A stretch of DNA of 64,000 bases. Origin: Lutjanus erythropterus (taxonomy: Eukaryota; Chordata; Actinopteri; Lutjaniformes; Lutjanidae). Position numbers and translations under genes: made by a program. Shown here piece after piece: positions 1-12,000 of the stretch. The notes under the pieces were generated by a model, which saw only the letters and a list, made by a program, of their open reading frames with translations, made no database searches and was not told where the DNA came from. The stretch's first letter is position 1. Each line of letters opens with the position of its first letter. The stretch is taken from contig CM034602.1 of assembly GCA_020091685.1 (NCBI GenBank), positions 840,051 through 904,050 of the forward strand. Reading direction: 5' to 3'.

Positions 1-455
1 CGTTATGTCCTGTTATGTCCTGTCATGTCATGCCATTTGCTGTTTGTCATGTATTCTCAAGTGATTTGATGAGATGTCATGCCCCAATACATCATATCTT
101 GTCCTGTTATGTCAAGTTATGTAATGTTATGTCCTCCTATATCATGTTATGTCATATTATGTCTTTTTATGTCACCTTGTGGCTTTTTATATGTTATAAT
201 GTCATGGCATGTCATATCATGTGTTGTTCTGTCATGTAATGTTATGTATTAATACTGCTGCGTCTTGCTATGTCATGTCATGTTCTCTCATGTCCTGTTC
301 TGCCAGGTCTTGTCATGTCCTCTCATGCCATTTCTGGTGATTTAATGTCCTGATATGTCACATCATGTTATGTACGGTGTGTCTTATCATCCCCTACTAT
401 GTCAAGTCCCATCTTGTCTTGTCACGTGATATGATGTCATAACATGTTATAAGAT
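1..455. repeat. Degenerate ATGTC-type short tandem repeat
   Basis: The words ATGTC, ATGTT and TGTCC recur at 5- and 10-base spacing across the whole stretch (for example TGTTATGTCC and TGTCATGTCA), with many substitutions. It is an old, eroded low-complexity satellite that probably continues past the left edge. A short reading frame crosses it, but its peptide is only the repeat translated. Confidence 0.8.
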
Positions 456-1626
456 ATTACATCAGATCACTGTGATGATGATTATTTCCAGTTTGAATGT
501 GAACAGAAACACTATAACCAGTAATAACACCTGACAGTCGATATCTCGCATCATTCTCTGACTGAGATTCTCTGTCCAGCTCTGTTTGTTTGTCGTCATG
601 GTGACCTTCGTGGAGTTTTTCTCGACTCAACGTTATAACTCAGAGTCGTCCCCACTGAGCTCTTTAACATTGCTCTGATGATGCCAGAGCGCCTTGTTGG
701 ACCTTTAAATAATTGATGTGACCAGTCCTGCTCTGTTACGCTGCTGAATTATTGATCTGGATGTGGATGTGTGATGCTGCTGACGCTCTCTGGTATTTAG
801 CTGCCCTCACTCTGGCCTGTCAGACCTTAAATCTTAACAGGAGCTGCAAACCTTCAGTCAAATCCTTTACTCTGTGACTCAGAGAAACTGGGGCCGACTT
901 AACAGTAGATCCACATTGACAAGCAGGAACAAAACACGATCTGTGTTTCCATTGTTACAGCTTGGCTCAAAGTTGCAAAAAGATCAATAGTTGATCAATA
1001 GTCAATAGTCAATTTTATTGAAAAACCCAAAGAAATAATGTGTAGAAAAGGATGAAGCTGTAATCAGTAATGTAGTGCATGTGTGGGTGGATAGGGGTGT
1101 ATGTGTGCTGAAATAAGAATCCAAACCCAAACTAAAATGGTGAGATGACCATGAGGAGTGGTGGCAGCAGCCCAGCCAGAGAGAAAGAGTCTGGGGAGAG
1201 CAGCCCTTTTTATGCCCTCTGGCTCCTCCCAGCTCTCAGGTGCAACCAGTCCCACTGAAGACCCACCCAGTCTCTGGGTAAACAAAAACAAGACACATGG
1301 GTGGGCCGTCACACCATCAATGTGATTTTATGCACAGTTTGAAGCATCACATCAGAAAAGATGGATGGAAATTGCAAAGTTTGAAAGAATGTCCTAAATT
1401 TTGCAGAAGAAGCCACATTTTCACTACATGGTACGTCCCGACTCGACTGTACTACTACAGCTGAGAGCGTGTAGTGAGTGAAACACCTGAACCAGGCAGG
1501 ACATGAGCCTGTGGAGTCGTCACCTGACTTTAAAACAGACAATAAATGGAGCCTAATAATGTGATTGACCATCAGAGTGTATTTCACAGACACATATGCA
1601 TCTATCGATATGTGTTTCTTCCTCAG
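456..1626. other. Non-coding stretch, probably intron of the CFAP97D-like gene
   Basis: No exon with a credible acceptor, donor and protein match was found here. Bases 1318-1378 resemble 11228-11290 in the integrin's first intron (shared words such as TTTTATGCACA and GAAG(C/T)ATCACATC(A/G)GAAAA), so part is an interspersed repeat. The next exon enters in phase 2, so the gene has at least one coding exon further left, probably outside the window. Confidence 0.5.
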
Positions 1627-1998
1627 TCTGAACGCTGACAAGAGGAGGGAGGAGCTTCTACTGGTCAGCCGTCAGAATCAGGCCATCTACCAGAGAATCA
1701 CGTCTCGCCAGTCAGAGTACCGCCGCCAGCTGTGGTTGGATGACTGGGAGAGAGCAGAGCGTCGACGGGACGATATTTCTCGATACCCCCGAGGTCTCGC
1801 ACAGAAACAGGTGAGTCCAGATGGGGAAACATCACGATTTCTTTAGGCTGTAATCCTGAATCTGAGGACGTGGTGGTGTCGTCTGTTTGTGTCTGTCTGC
1901 AGAGGTCGCACAGGAAGGTGAAGTTTGCAGCGGAGAGCAGCGAGCAGACGACGAGCTGCAGCAACACCGACACCGACAGGACGGACAGAGAAACCTGA
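1627..1998 (+). CDS. CFAP97 domain-containing protein-like gene, last two coding exons (partial)
   Basis: Two exons are readable: 1627-1810 (acceptor TTCCTCAG, entering in phase 2, donor GTGAGT, ending in phase 0) and 1903-1998 (acceptor CTGCAG, stop TGA at 1996). The first encodes a basic helical segment containing REELLLVSRQNQAIYQRI, then RRDDISRYPRG. From memory of the family, this matches the C-terminal part of CFAP97D1/D2-type proteins (a RE-L--I---NQ-I--R core followed by an RR...RY tail), which are small proteins linked to sperm flagellum axonemes. The last exon adds a Ser/Thr/Asp-rich tail of about 30 residues that I do not recognise. Upstream exons are missing, so the start is unknown. 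The family call is by eye and moderately sure; the neighbourhood does not independently support it. Confidence 0.6.
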
Positions 1999-2399
1999 CC
2001 ACTGAAGACAAACTGTCCTCAACTAACTGCTTCAGTAAAAACTGATTATAACTCAAAAATACTCAAAAACTACAGCAGAGATGACCAACCATGTGTCAGG
2101 TTTTGATTCTTGAAGGAACGATGGGAAGTAACTAAGTACAAATACTTTGTTTCTGTACTTAAGTAGAGTTTTCAGGTATCTATTAATACCAGGAATGAAC
2201 TCCATGACACATGGTTGTCCATCTCTGCAGCTGCGTCAGTTAATATCAGAACACGTCACGTGTCACATGTTAAAATAATAACACGCAACATGCTAAAGTA
2301 AATCTGCTAATGTCTGCATGCTAACACGCTTAACTTAAGGACTGAACATTTGCATGTTAAGAAGCTGCTGTCTTCATGTTTTGTTGTGTTTTACCAGCT

Positions 2400-2443
2400 T
2401 TCATATCAAAGTTTGTAGTACAAACTACAAACTTTGATATGAA
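2400..2443. repeat. Perfect 20-bp inverted repeat with 4-base loop
   Basis: The arm TTCATATCAAAGTTTGTAGT at 2400-2419 is exactly complementary to 2424-2443, around the loop ACAA. No flanking transposon ends were recognised. Confidence 0.9.
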
Positions 2444-3469
2444 TACCATGACCTGGATGACTGAAAATATTCACAGACACGTTTTACCAGCTTGTTTAGT
2501 CACTCTCACTTGGTTCAAACCAAAGATTATAAGTAAAGATGGCAGTGGTATTGAGGCCCCGCCTACACAGCCGGTCAGCCTGCTCAGAAACAAGTTTATG
2601 TTTGTTCAGAGAGAAATGTATATAAAGTGAACTGTAGATCAGTGATGGTCACATAAAGAGAAGAGGCTGAGATGTATGAAAGAGTATCATCTGCATAAAA
2701 GTGTATATGGTGAATAAAAAAGTACCAAGAATAGGACACCATGTCCATGTGGGACACCTATACTGACGTTAGGAGCACTTAATTTATATACTCACGTGCT
2801 GTATATAGTGATTTGGAGCCAGAGGATGTGAACCCATCTGCTAACATGGAGGGGGCGGGGCTTATGACCTATAATGCAGCCAGCCACGAGGGCTCATCCA
2901 TCTTTATATATAGTCAATCAATATTGAAATATCTATCTATATTTTCTGATAATCTGGTTTAAAAACCTGCAGAACTCATGATGTTCCCATCAGTCCCAGC
3001 TGTACTTTGTGTTTCCTGTTTACTAGCATTCTGATATTAGCATTTAGCTTAAAGCGCCACCGTGCCTCAGTTATAATTTAACCATCCAATGGTTTGTTTT
3101 AAGGGTTTAAGAATAGAAAGGTAGTAACTCCCCTTGTTTTGTCATCTTTAGTGTTTGTCTGTTGGAGATGAAGTGTTATTTGTGATTTCTGTTTATTTAA
3201 ATTCAACAGAAAATCTGCTGGATTACTGACCAAATAAAACTGAATAAAACTTCTATCACATCCTGATTTTTGGAGCCTTTTATTACCATGGTTACTCATT
3301 AACCTGATGTAATCATCTTAAACTACCTCAAACTGCACCATCATCTGAGATCATTTTTGGACAATGATCCCTAAAATTCACATATTATTCTCATACAACT
3401 TTGCGCATGGTGTAAATTTGAAGAGACACATTTCAAACCTGACAAGTCTCTTCTGTCCTGCTGTTTTGT

Positions 3470-3486
3470 CCACTAGGTGGCAGCAG
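3470..3486 (+). promoter_or_regulatory. CTCF-like binding motif
   Basis: CCACTAGGTGGCAGCAG fits the CTCF core (CCAC-AG-(T/G)GGCAG) almost completely, in forward orientation. It lies between the CFAP97D-like gene and the integrin gene, where an insulator would be expected. This is a motif match only; occupancy is inferred. Confidence 0.5.
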
Positions 3487-4910
3487 ATTCATGTCTCTGC
3501 TGCTCTGTGGCGTCTTCTCTGGTCCTTACAGCTGAGACTGGGGTGGGACAGAGGGACAGACAGAAGATTAATGACTCCTCTGACAAGAAGAGAAAAGTGT
3601 TGGAGAGGATCTGTGCTTATAAATGAGAAGAGCTTCATTCCTTCAGCTCGTTTGTTTTCTATCATCAAAATCTAATTAAACACAGAAGAGGAGAAAATGT
3701 GCATAAAGTTCTTAAGAGGCACAATATATTCAACATTTATACTGTATAATTTAACACATAACATGTATGTAAAAGTTTTACCTCTTATTTATAAATATAT
3801 ATTAGATGAGGTTGAGATTTGAAAAGGACTTTTTCTCAGATTAAGTGACAAGTTTTTAAAGGAAGTAAATTCATGTTGGAAAAAGGAAAAAAAAAGCTCA
3901 TGTTGGGTTTAGTGCTGCTTTTGATATAAATGATCATTGTGTAAAGACTCAGATGTCCCGGTTTTAAAGTCGCTGCTTTGTCCTGGATGGAGACGTACTA
4001 AAGTTTTCAGGTATCTGAACTTTTCCTCCCAACATCTGAACACAGTTTTAATGACTCTGAGGTGAATTATTGATTATTGTTATTTTGCATCATTGTGCGC
4101 CGCCTTCAAACATCAAGACTGATTTCAACCTAAATGGACGAAACAATAAGACACAGAAAAGACGATTCACTGGTGGATCCATCAGACAACAGACGTAACA
4201 AGATGAAAATTATATAAAAAGATGAAAAAAGTACAAGATGGAAAATGATGAAGAGTAAATGGTTAAACGACACAACAAGATTAAAAACAATGTTACAAGA
4301 TGCAAAAGTTGTAACAATACAAACAACAACATAAAAGACTCAAAACAACGTAACAACAGAAAAGACGTCACAAGACAAAAAACAATGTAACAATGAAAAA
4401 GATATAAACTAATAAACTAATCTGGAGGCTTTTATTGACAGTTTTTAGTATAAAAAAGAGAATAATGTCTAAAACGAACCTCTTGGATGATCGAATGATC
4501 AAAGCGTGCAGAGGTGGAAAGTACTTTTACTCAAGTATTCTACTTTAGTACAGTTTTGTGTTACTTCTACTTCACTATAAACATACGAGCAAAAAGAAAA
4601 GGTTTAGAGCCAGTAAATGTAATGACTCCTTATTTTCAGAGATGAAGGGCTCAGTGCTGCAGTATGAGAGGACAATATATGGAGTGAATGTATGTGCAGT
4701 GGAAAAGCCCTTTAACATCGTGGAGCTCAGCTGGAAGTGTCCTGAGGCCACGACACCGGAGCATCTGGGAACAGTTAGCAGCGTCTGTAACCGTAAACCA
4801 GAGCAGACAAACTCTGTATTAACAACAATTATTCTCTTCTTTTCAAAGACAAACTGGTGACACACAAAAGAGCTCATCCAGCAGACACGCAGATATATAC
4901 ATTATATATG

Positions 4911-4911
4911 T

Positions 4912-4948
<37 letters not shown>

Positions 4949-4949
4949 G
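4911..4949. repeat. (TG)n microsatellite
   Basis: An uninterrupted TG run with one GTGCGT break near its right end. Confidence 0.9.
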
Positions 4950-7096
4950 TTTTAATCAGAGAGCTAATGAAGGCGAGCAGACATCACTGTTATTGGTTTG
5001 TTGGAGAGCAGTCGTCCTTCCTGTTTTACAGCGTTTCACTTTATTAAGATCAGAGGAGCAGCACAGACCTGCTTCATTACTGCACGACTCGACACAACAC
5101 ACTGAGGAAGAAACAGGAACAATACACAAACTACCAGTAAATAAATCTTCATTCCAGACAAAGTACACGGGACTGAAACCGTCTACAGGATGTTCAGTTT
5201 GTCAGCTGTATAATCGTTAAAACTACATCACATTTAATCCAAATTTTGATCATTTACTTCAGTTTCAGCGCTGTGATGTCATGTTACCACATTTTACACG
5301 TGAATTTGGGCAACAAGACCTTTGACCATCATTTCTATCAGGAACATAATAACATTGCTTTACCTGTACTCTGTACCTGAACTCCTTCACTCTGAAGCCA
5401 CGTAACTGGAACACGTGAAAGGTGTGTCTTGACGTCGTCTCGCTGAAATAAGCAACAAAAGACGTCGTCTGGACGGCAGCGTCTGTCGCTTCTGTATGAA
5501 ACCTGTGTGTACCTTTCAGCGTTAAAGCTGTGGAGGGGAACCATTTTTTGTACCCTTGAGCAAAAAATCCATAATAACCTTTTAGGAAATCTGGCCTGTG
5601 ATGGGAGACTTTGACCAATCACAGGTCATCTCAGAGACAGGGTATTCCTATTGGTTATTTTAACAGTGCTGCTACGCATGTACGTTCCTTCGGTAGAACG
5701 CTTGAATCTATGATGGAGACTCCTGCAGGAACCGCTGCTGTAAAACTGAATGATCAGACAGAGAATCTTAAAAAGAGTCCATTAATGAGCAACATGTTCC
5801 GTCCAGCTCACCTGGTTACTCTGACTTTACTTTAAGTTGCGTTCATTTGCATCTATCATGGGGGTTTTGCTGACTGAACCGGGGCAGGATTAGGGTTAAC
5901 AAAGGGTCAGCAAAGAGCCTCACTGTGGCAGAGAGCCGGTGACAGACCAGACCAGCTTCTGATCAAACAAACACTCAAGTCCCACTGACTTTGCTCTGAT
6001 CCTAACACCTTTATTGGCGAGAAGAAGGCTCAAACCTTTGGGATTAAAAAGTGGATTTATCTTTACCTGTATGTGCTCGTCTGGTAGGAGGGGTGACAGA
6101 GGAAGTGAAACGTCCTCACGTCCTGGAGATGAGACTCAACAGTCAGCTGATTTCCAGGCTTTCTACCCCCCGCAGCTTCAGCTGTGTCCTCACAGTTGCT
6201 CCATATCATTCCTCTAAAGCCGTCTGAGACAAATGAGTGATTCTGGCTCCAAATGTCTTGTCAGATTTTCTGTGTTTGTGTCGTGTGTGATGGGCGAGTG
6301 CGTTCAGGGTGTTATTTTTCCAGTATTTAGTGGAGCTCGTTGAGTGTCAGGAAATGAAGTGTCTCTGTTCAGACGTTCATTACAGCAGTATTTTTAGTCT
6401 GCAGTCTGAGGTTATTTGTTCTGTGGTTGAAATGATCTCAGTTTATTCTCTTGGCCGTGACGTTTCTGCATCTGTTTCTCTGGTTTTGTGTCGTGAATCA
6501 CTTCATTTTCATTTTCTTCTCTTTGTTTTGGTCCTAATGAGTTATTTGACGTGACGTGTGGGAAGTAAAACATTTTACAGCCAACAGGAATTTATGTTTT
6601 CTACTTTGTCTGTACATTTATAATCAGAAATCCTTCATGTTGCTGCTTTATATAAATATGGTACAAAATGAAGCCAGTTGATTGGTTGTGTGGTCCCAGG
6701 TGAATGAATGCAAAGACAGGGGGCGCTATCACAAAACTGTTTTAGTTTGAGATTTTTTCTCAAAGGTGGACACAGGACATGAGATCTACTGTCAGACTTC
6801 AGACGGTGGACACGTGCTGCGGCATCTGGACGTCACATCATGTAACAAGAAGAAACAGAGGAGAGGACAGGCTCCCACCTGTCTGTCCACACAGTCTGTC
6901 TGTCTGTGTGTATGTGGACAGTCCATATGTGGGACAGTAACAGGGTGTTGTGTTCACTGACTGACCCTCAGGCTCATTTAAAGGCTGTTTTACCGTCTGT
7001 TTCACTTTAACTTTGCTGCTTTGACTCGCAGTTTCCACTTGTTATTTCCAGCAGCTCTGCTCTATCTTTTATTGACGAGGAGGGAACCAGAGCGTG

Positions 7097-7150
7097 TGTG
7101 TGTGTGTGTGTGTGTGTGTGAGTGTGTGTGAGTGTGAGTGTGTGAGTGGG
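7097..7150. repeat. (GT)n microsatellite with GAGTGT variants
   Basis: A pure GT run passes into GAGTGTGT variants at the right end. Confidence 0.9.
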
Positions 7151-7511
7151 GACAGAAGCGTGTTGACACAGTTACAGTGTGGAGACCAGAAGAAGCCTGT
7201 CCTCACATGGTGACACAGTGGTTTTATGGGTCAGACTTGGTTTTTGGTTTTTGGTCAGAATGACTCAGGTTTGGGTTTCGGTCAGTTTAATGCAAAGTGA
7301 CCAAAAACTAATTTGTGTGTTTGTGTCGGTGTGTGTTTTTGTGCGGTGTCCCTCTGTATACACACTCTCAGTTGATCATCTAATGTTTATGGTGTGTGTT
7401 CATATGTTCATATATAAGATGTTTGCTGCACCCAAAACTAACTGCATCACTCTGACGCCTCTTATTGGACCACTGCCACCCTGACTAACAACTAAATTCC
7501 ACCAGGCGCGA

Positions 7512-7591
7512 CTGCGTCACGTCACAGCTGCATCACGTCACAGCTGCATCAGGTCATGGCTGCGTCATGTCACGACTGCGTCACGTCAACT
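7512..7591 (+). repeat. 16-bp minisatellite, five units, with CRE-like words
   Basis: Five consecutive 16-base units start at 7512, 7528, 7544, 7560 and 7576. The consensus is CTGC(G/A)TCACGTCACAG. Three of the five keep TCACGTCA, the complement of TGACGTGA, a CREB/ATF-like half-palindrome. The array lies 1.3 kb upstream of the integrin start codon. Confidence 0.85.
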
Positions 7592-8749
7592 GGAGCTGAT
7601 TGCAGACATTCTAGACAATGCTTGTGGTTCCACCTGCAGCGCCTCAGCGTGTCCCTGAAGCGGCTCTCTGCTTCACTTCAAATGAGTTTTTTGTTGTTGG
7701 ATGTCGTGCATTAGCACAGAGCAGATCAAACAGACAGGAAGTCAGACACAGAAAAGGCAGGGGGAACCTGTTTAATTTTCAAAATAAAAGACCCAGTGCA
7801 GACTCACAATCATAAAGACAGACTGAAAAGAAATTATTTAAGTACGTAGCCTGTTTATCCATGGTAGAAGCACAAAGAGCAACGAAGGAGGACATAATCA
7901 ACAAAATGGCGGGCAAAACGTTCTGCCGCTGAAACGCTTCTGAAACGCTGCTGGTGGACGCGGCAGCCGTGAGGAGGACAGACTAAGACTTTCTAAAAAT
8001 GTCTGACAGCATCAGAGTCTCAGTTCTCACTTCAAAGGACAGTTTCATTCATGATAAGTTCTGTAAAATAAATGATTATCAATAATAAATGTGTTATCAA
8101 TATCAATTATCAATGCTCCTTACTCACAGTGTGCTATCAGCTGTCCTCATCAGCAACAACAAACATTTTCTAGATGATAACCACAAAGTTTACCTTCAAG
8201 TGTAAATATAATATAACATGTATAGGAAAATGACTTAGTATGTTGAAGAGACGCATGTCAGTGTTTTTTATTATCCTCAACAAATTAATAACTGAGTGTG
8301 ACGGCCATGAAGCAGGTGACGAGGAAAACGTACCAAAACTAAAACTACGGTTAACTCTTTCCCCGTCAGTGTTTTTTTTTTTTTTTTTTAGGTTGTCAGT
8401 ATTTTTGACAAAATTCACTCATTCTTCAGCACCCACAGAATATTCAGCTCTATGAATATGCTTTATATATTTCAGACACAAAAAACTGTTCTGTTCGAGC
8501 TTCATTCATTCTTTCTTTATAAGCTAAAAATTATTTCCAGACTGATCACCAGTTGAAAAATAGGACTGTGACAGGATTAATTCATTGATGAATTTATTTT
8601 TAAAAGCTTCATGCAGCACCCGTAACTTTCTCTGCAGGATTATTGGACAGATGTTAACATCTGGTCACAGACAAAAATGGAGGCATTTCCTGTTTGTGCA
8701 CTGATCAGGACATTAAAGCTGCAGCTCTGAAAGGGAAGGTGAAGTTAGA

Positions 8750-8930
8750 GGCTCTTTAAAAACACACCAAGCTGGAGGAGGTGTGTTCACTGTGCTCCTC
8801 CTCCTCCTCCTCCTCCTCCTCTTCTTCGCTCTCCTTCATGAGAGCAGCAGAGTTAAGAATCGACCCACCAACACACTCTCACACACACTCTGTCTGTCTC
8901 ACTGTTTGTTTATTTTAAACACACACTCTC
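8750..8930 (+). promoter_or_regulatory. Presumed proximal promoter and 5' UTR of the integrin gene
   Basis: The start codon is at 8931. Upstream lie a weak TATA-like TTTAAAAA (8754-8761) and a pyrimidine tract of CTC triplets (about 8794-8826) that would fall in the 5' UTR. No CpG island is evident and the transcription start cannot be placed from sequence alone. Confidence 0.3.
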
Positions 8931-8985
8931 ATGGATTATCACCGCCTTCTTCTTCTGCTGCTGTCGACCTGCAGCCTCCTGCCAG
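8931..8985 (+). CDS. itga11: Integrin exon 1: start codon and signal peptide
   Basis: [18 protein letters not shown] is a typical short signal peptide: a charged start, a leucine core and a small-residue region. Donor GTGAGC follows one base of the next codon (phase 1), the phase needed by exon 2. No other in-frame ATG close to exon 2 gives a signal peptide. Confidence 0.85.
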
Positions 8986-8992
8986 GTGAGCA

Positions 8993-9051
<59 letters not shown>

Positions 9052-12000
9052 TTACTGATGGACTGATGACTTGATCTCCTTATTGGAAGCAGCCTGTTGC
9101 CATGGCGACAGATTGATTACAGTATAGAGCGGGGGTCTCTAACCTGCTGCTCTCCAGTGTCTCCCTGTGGAGTTGGAAAAAATGATATGGACATTTTAAT
9201 TTTATAGATTTTTACTATACTATAGATTTTTGATTTTTTCTAAAGTTCTAAAGTTTTTAATTTTTTTTCTTTTGTTGAGATAATTTACTTTTCCTCCTTG
9301 ACTAAACTTAAATCTTAGAGTTTTAGAAACCCCCCAAAAATTATTGAACTTTTTGAGTTTCTAAAACTCAAAGATGTGATACAAGCAAGTTACTTTGAAA
9401 TGTTGAGTTGTCTCAACTATTTTTTTACAGTGTAACTTGACTCTTACATTCTCCAACTGTAAAAAATGTAGCCTATACACCAAAAAATATTTTGTCAACT
9501 AAAATGTGCATTAGCCTACGTTTACGGCTCGGTTTTCCTCTAAATTTGAACTTTTCATCGGTGGGTCGTCTTCCTGAGCTTCCAGAACCGACCTGCTGAT
9601 GCCACACCAAAAATTTTGAGGTTGCAGACTGCTGTCATAGAGAAACAGTGCAGGTCTACAGAGGTGAACATGAAAAGGGCTGATATTTATGTTTTATTTT
9701 ATGTGGTGCAGGATGGAACTGTGAACCTTTTTGAATGCTTCATTTTCCTACTAAAATATCAAAGCACATGTTTTATTATCACGTCAGGACTGGTGTCGTG
9801 TGCGTGGATTTAAAGTCTTATTTTGACACTGCACATTCCTGCAGAGTTACAGCCAACAGCTGGTGAAGAACTTGCACCTTGACAGCTTTTAAACACCTTT
9901 ATCTGATTTCCTGAGAGTCGTTTTCTGATTCTGCATCTGAAATCTGAGTCTTTTCATCTGAAGCAGAGCATGAAGCATTGATAACATTTATTATGAGCCT
10001 CTATAAGACTTTATAAACATGTGCATGTAAAAGTCTTTATAGTGAGAGTTTACAGCTAACTCTGGTGTGTCATCAGATGAGGTTTGTTATGTTGTGTTGG
10101 AGGCTGAAAGCAGGTGGTGAAGTGGAAAACCTGCTGAATCAAAAAGGTTTCTTTCAGAGCTTCAGAATGGGAATTTAAACCAGTAAATAATTTATAAAGA
10201 AGACTTAAAGTCCTGACAGCTTTCCTCTGTGGAAGTTAACAAAGTTGCAAGTCTTTACACTCAAGTACTGAGTCAAGATGGGCAACTTCTGAGTCCTAAA
10301 CAAGTCATAATGTGTTCTTCAGCAGATCTAGTGTCATTTGAACAGAAGCACCTCAACTTTCTGTGTTTGTGTAACTTCAATATGTTGAGTAAATTTAGAA
10401 GATGTTTCGTCTCCATCTGTAATTTTCAACCCACAGTTCTTTTTTTGTTTACGACCTCATAGTTTTTGTATATTAATGAAATGATCTTTGGTGTCATTTT
10501 TTCCAGCTGGAGATCAGTGGTGTAACGTTAGTTGTTTGTGGTTCTCTTCTGTCGTCTGATTGGTTCAAACAAAGCGACTTGCTGAGAATGAACAGCGTTA
10601 ATGTTAGTTCTTTCAGGAAATGAAGCGAAGTGAATTGATTCATGATTCACACTTTTTAAATAACCGACTTAATCACCTTTGGGTTTTGGGGAAGTATTTT
10701 CAAGTCAAAAGACTTAAGACTGAGTCAAGTCACGAGTCACTGGTGTTAAAGTCCAAGTCCAGATGTAAGTTTTTGATTCCACCCCTTTGGAGGCTGCAGT
10801 CTTCATCAAACCCAACAATAAATGTGAGACAGAGTGAACAATATGATGATGATGACTTTGACGGTCTCAAGGTCCTCTTACTTACTTACTTGTCCTGGAA
10901 CTTTCGGTTTGTCTGAAGTGGAGCTCGAGTTCAGATTGTTTGATCAGTAACACAGTGATGATTTTGCTGTTCTGATGTGTCCTGGATAGCAGGAACACGG
11001 CTGGTGAATTTCACAACAATCAGACTTTTTATCAGTTACTGTATCTGTAGGTTCGGCCTGCAGGGTGCATGAATGTGTTCAGTAACTTTAAATATAATCA
11101 GTCAATTAAGATCTCAGTATGCTTAAAATGAACAGTCATTCAATTATGTCTCAAGACAAAAGTGTTTATTGTTATTTCAAAAGGCAACACTCAAAAGCAG
11201 CATGAAAGGCTGTCAATCATCATGTTCATCAGTGTATTTTTATGCACATTTTGAAGTATCACATCGGAAAAAGTTGACTGAAATGACAAAATAAAAGAAA
11301 AATTTAAAAAATGTAATTTCACATAAAAAGTTTTTAAGTTGACCAGAAGTGAAGCGAATGGTGCGCAGGTGGCTTTGCTGTCTTACACTGGCACACGTTA
11401 TTACTATTAATAATAATAATAATAATAATAATGTGACATTTTCTTGGGTCTGTATCAAACAAACATGTTTTCTTACATCTGGAGAAGATTTGTAGCCCAG
11501 AGCATCTCTGCAGGACTACAGTACCTCATTATAATACAGTTTTCACACATTTTTTCTTTTTCAAAAAACTGTGATGAGGTTCTGGTTCTGTGATTTGTGA
11601 CATTGCACTCAGCCATACTGCAGTTTTGATAAATTTGTGAATAATTTTGCAGCCCTAGTCTCCTCTTTTGAAAATCTTTTCTTCTTGTTTCCTTCTGGTA
11701 AATGTGCCGTCATGTTGCCAATGCTTGTGCTCTCGGTGCACCTGATTCTTAAAGGTGATGCTAAGTGAGCCTCTGATTGGTTAATTGCATGTTCAGCCAT
11801 GAATTAATCAACGCACTTGGGCACAGCTGATAGGTGTATCCCACTGACAGCAAAAGTGGATTTGGACACACCTTGAATAAATTAAATAGAGTCAAATTAA
11901 AATAGAGTTTGAAAATGAAATGACGGTGCAAAGAGAAATGGTCAAACCACATTTCATGGCGATCTGGCGGGCACTTATTGTGAGGTGCTTGGACAAAAGT

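Larger units (their letters stand above)
1999..8930. other. Intergenic region and 3' UTR of the upstream gene
   Basis: The left part should be the 3' UTR of the CFAP97D-like gene. AATAAA-type signals occur near 2713 and 3234-3246, and I cannot tell which is used. No other exon is recognisable. The stretch holds a perfect small hairpin (2400-2443), a CTCF-like motif (3470), GT repeats (4911 and 7097), a GGGGGCGCTATC word at 6719 and a 16-bp minisatellite (7512). The right end leads into the presumed promoter and 5' UTR of the integrin gene. Confidence 0.6.

Noticed and set aside
4915..5220. Frame beginning with Cys-Val repeats
   Set aside because: The start lies in a TG microsatellite and the rest has no domain or splice context.
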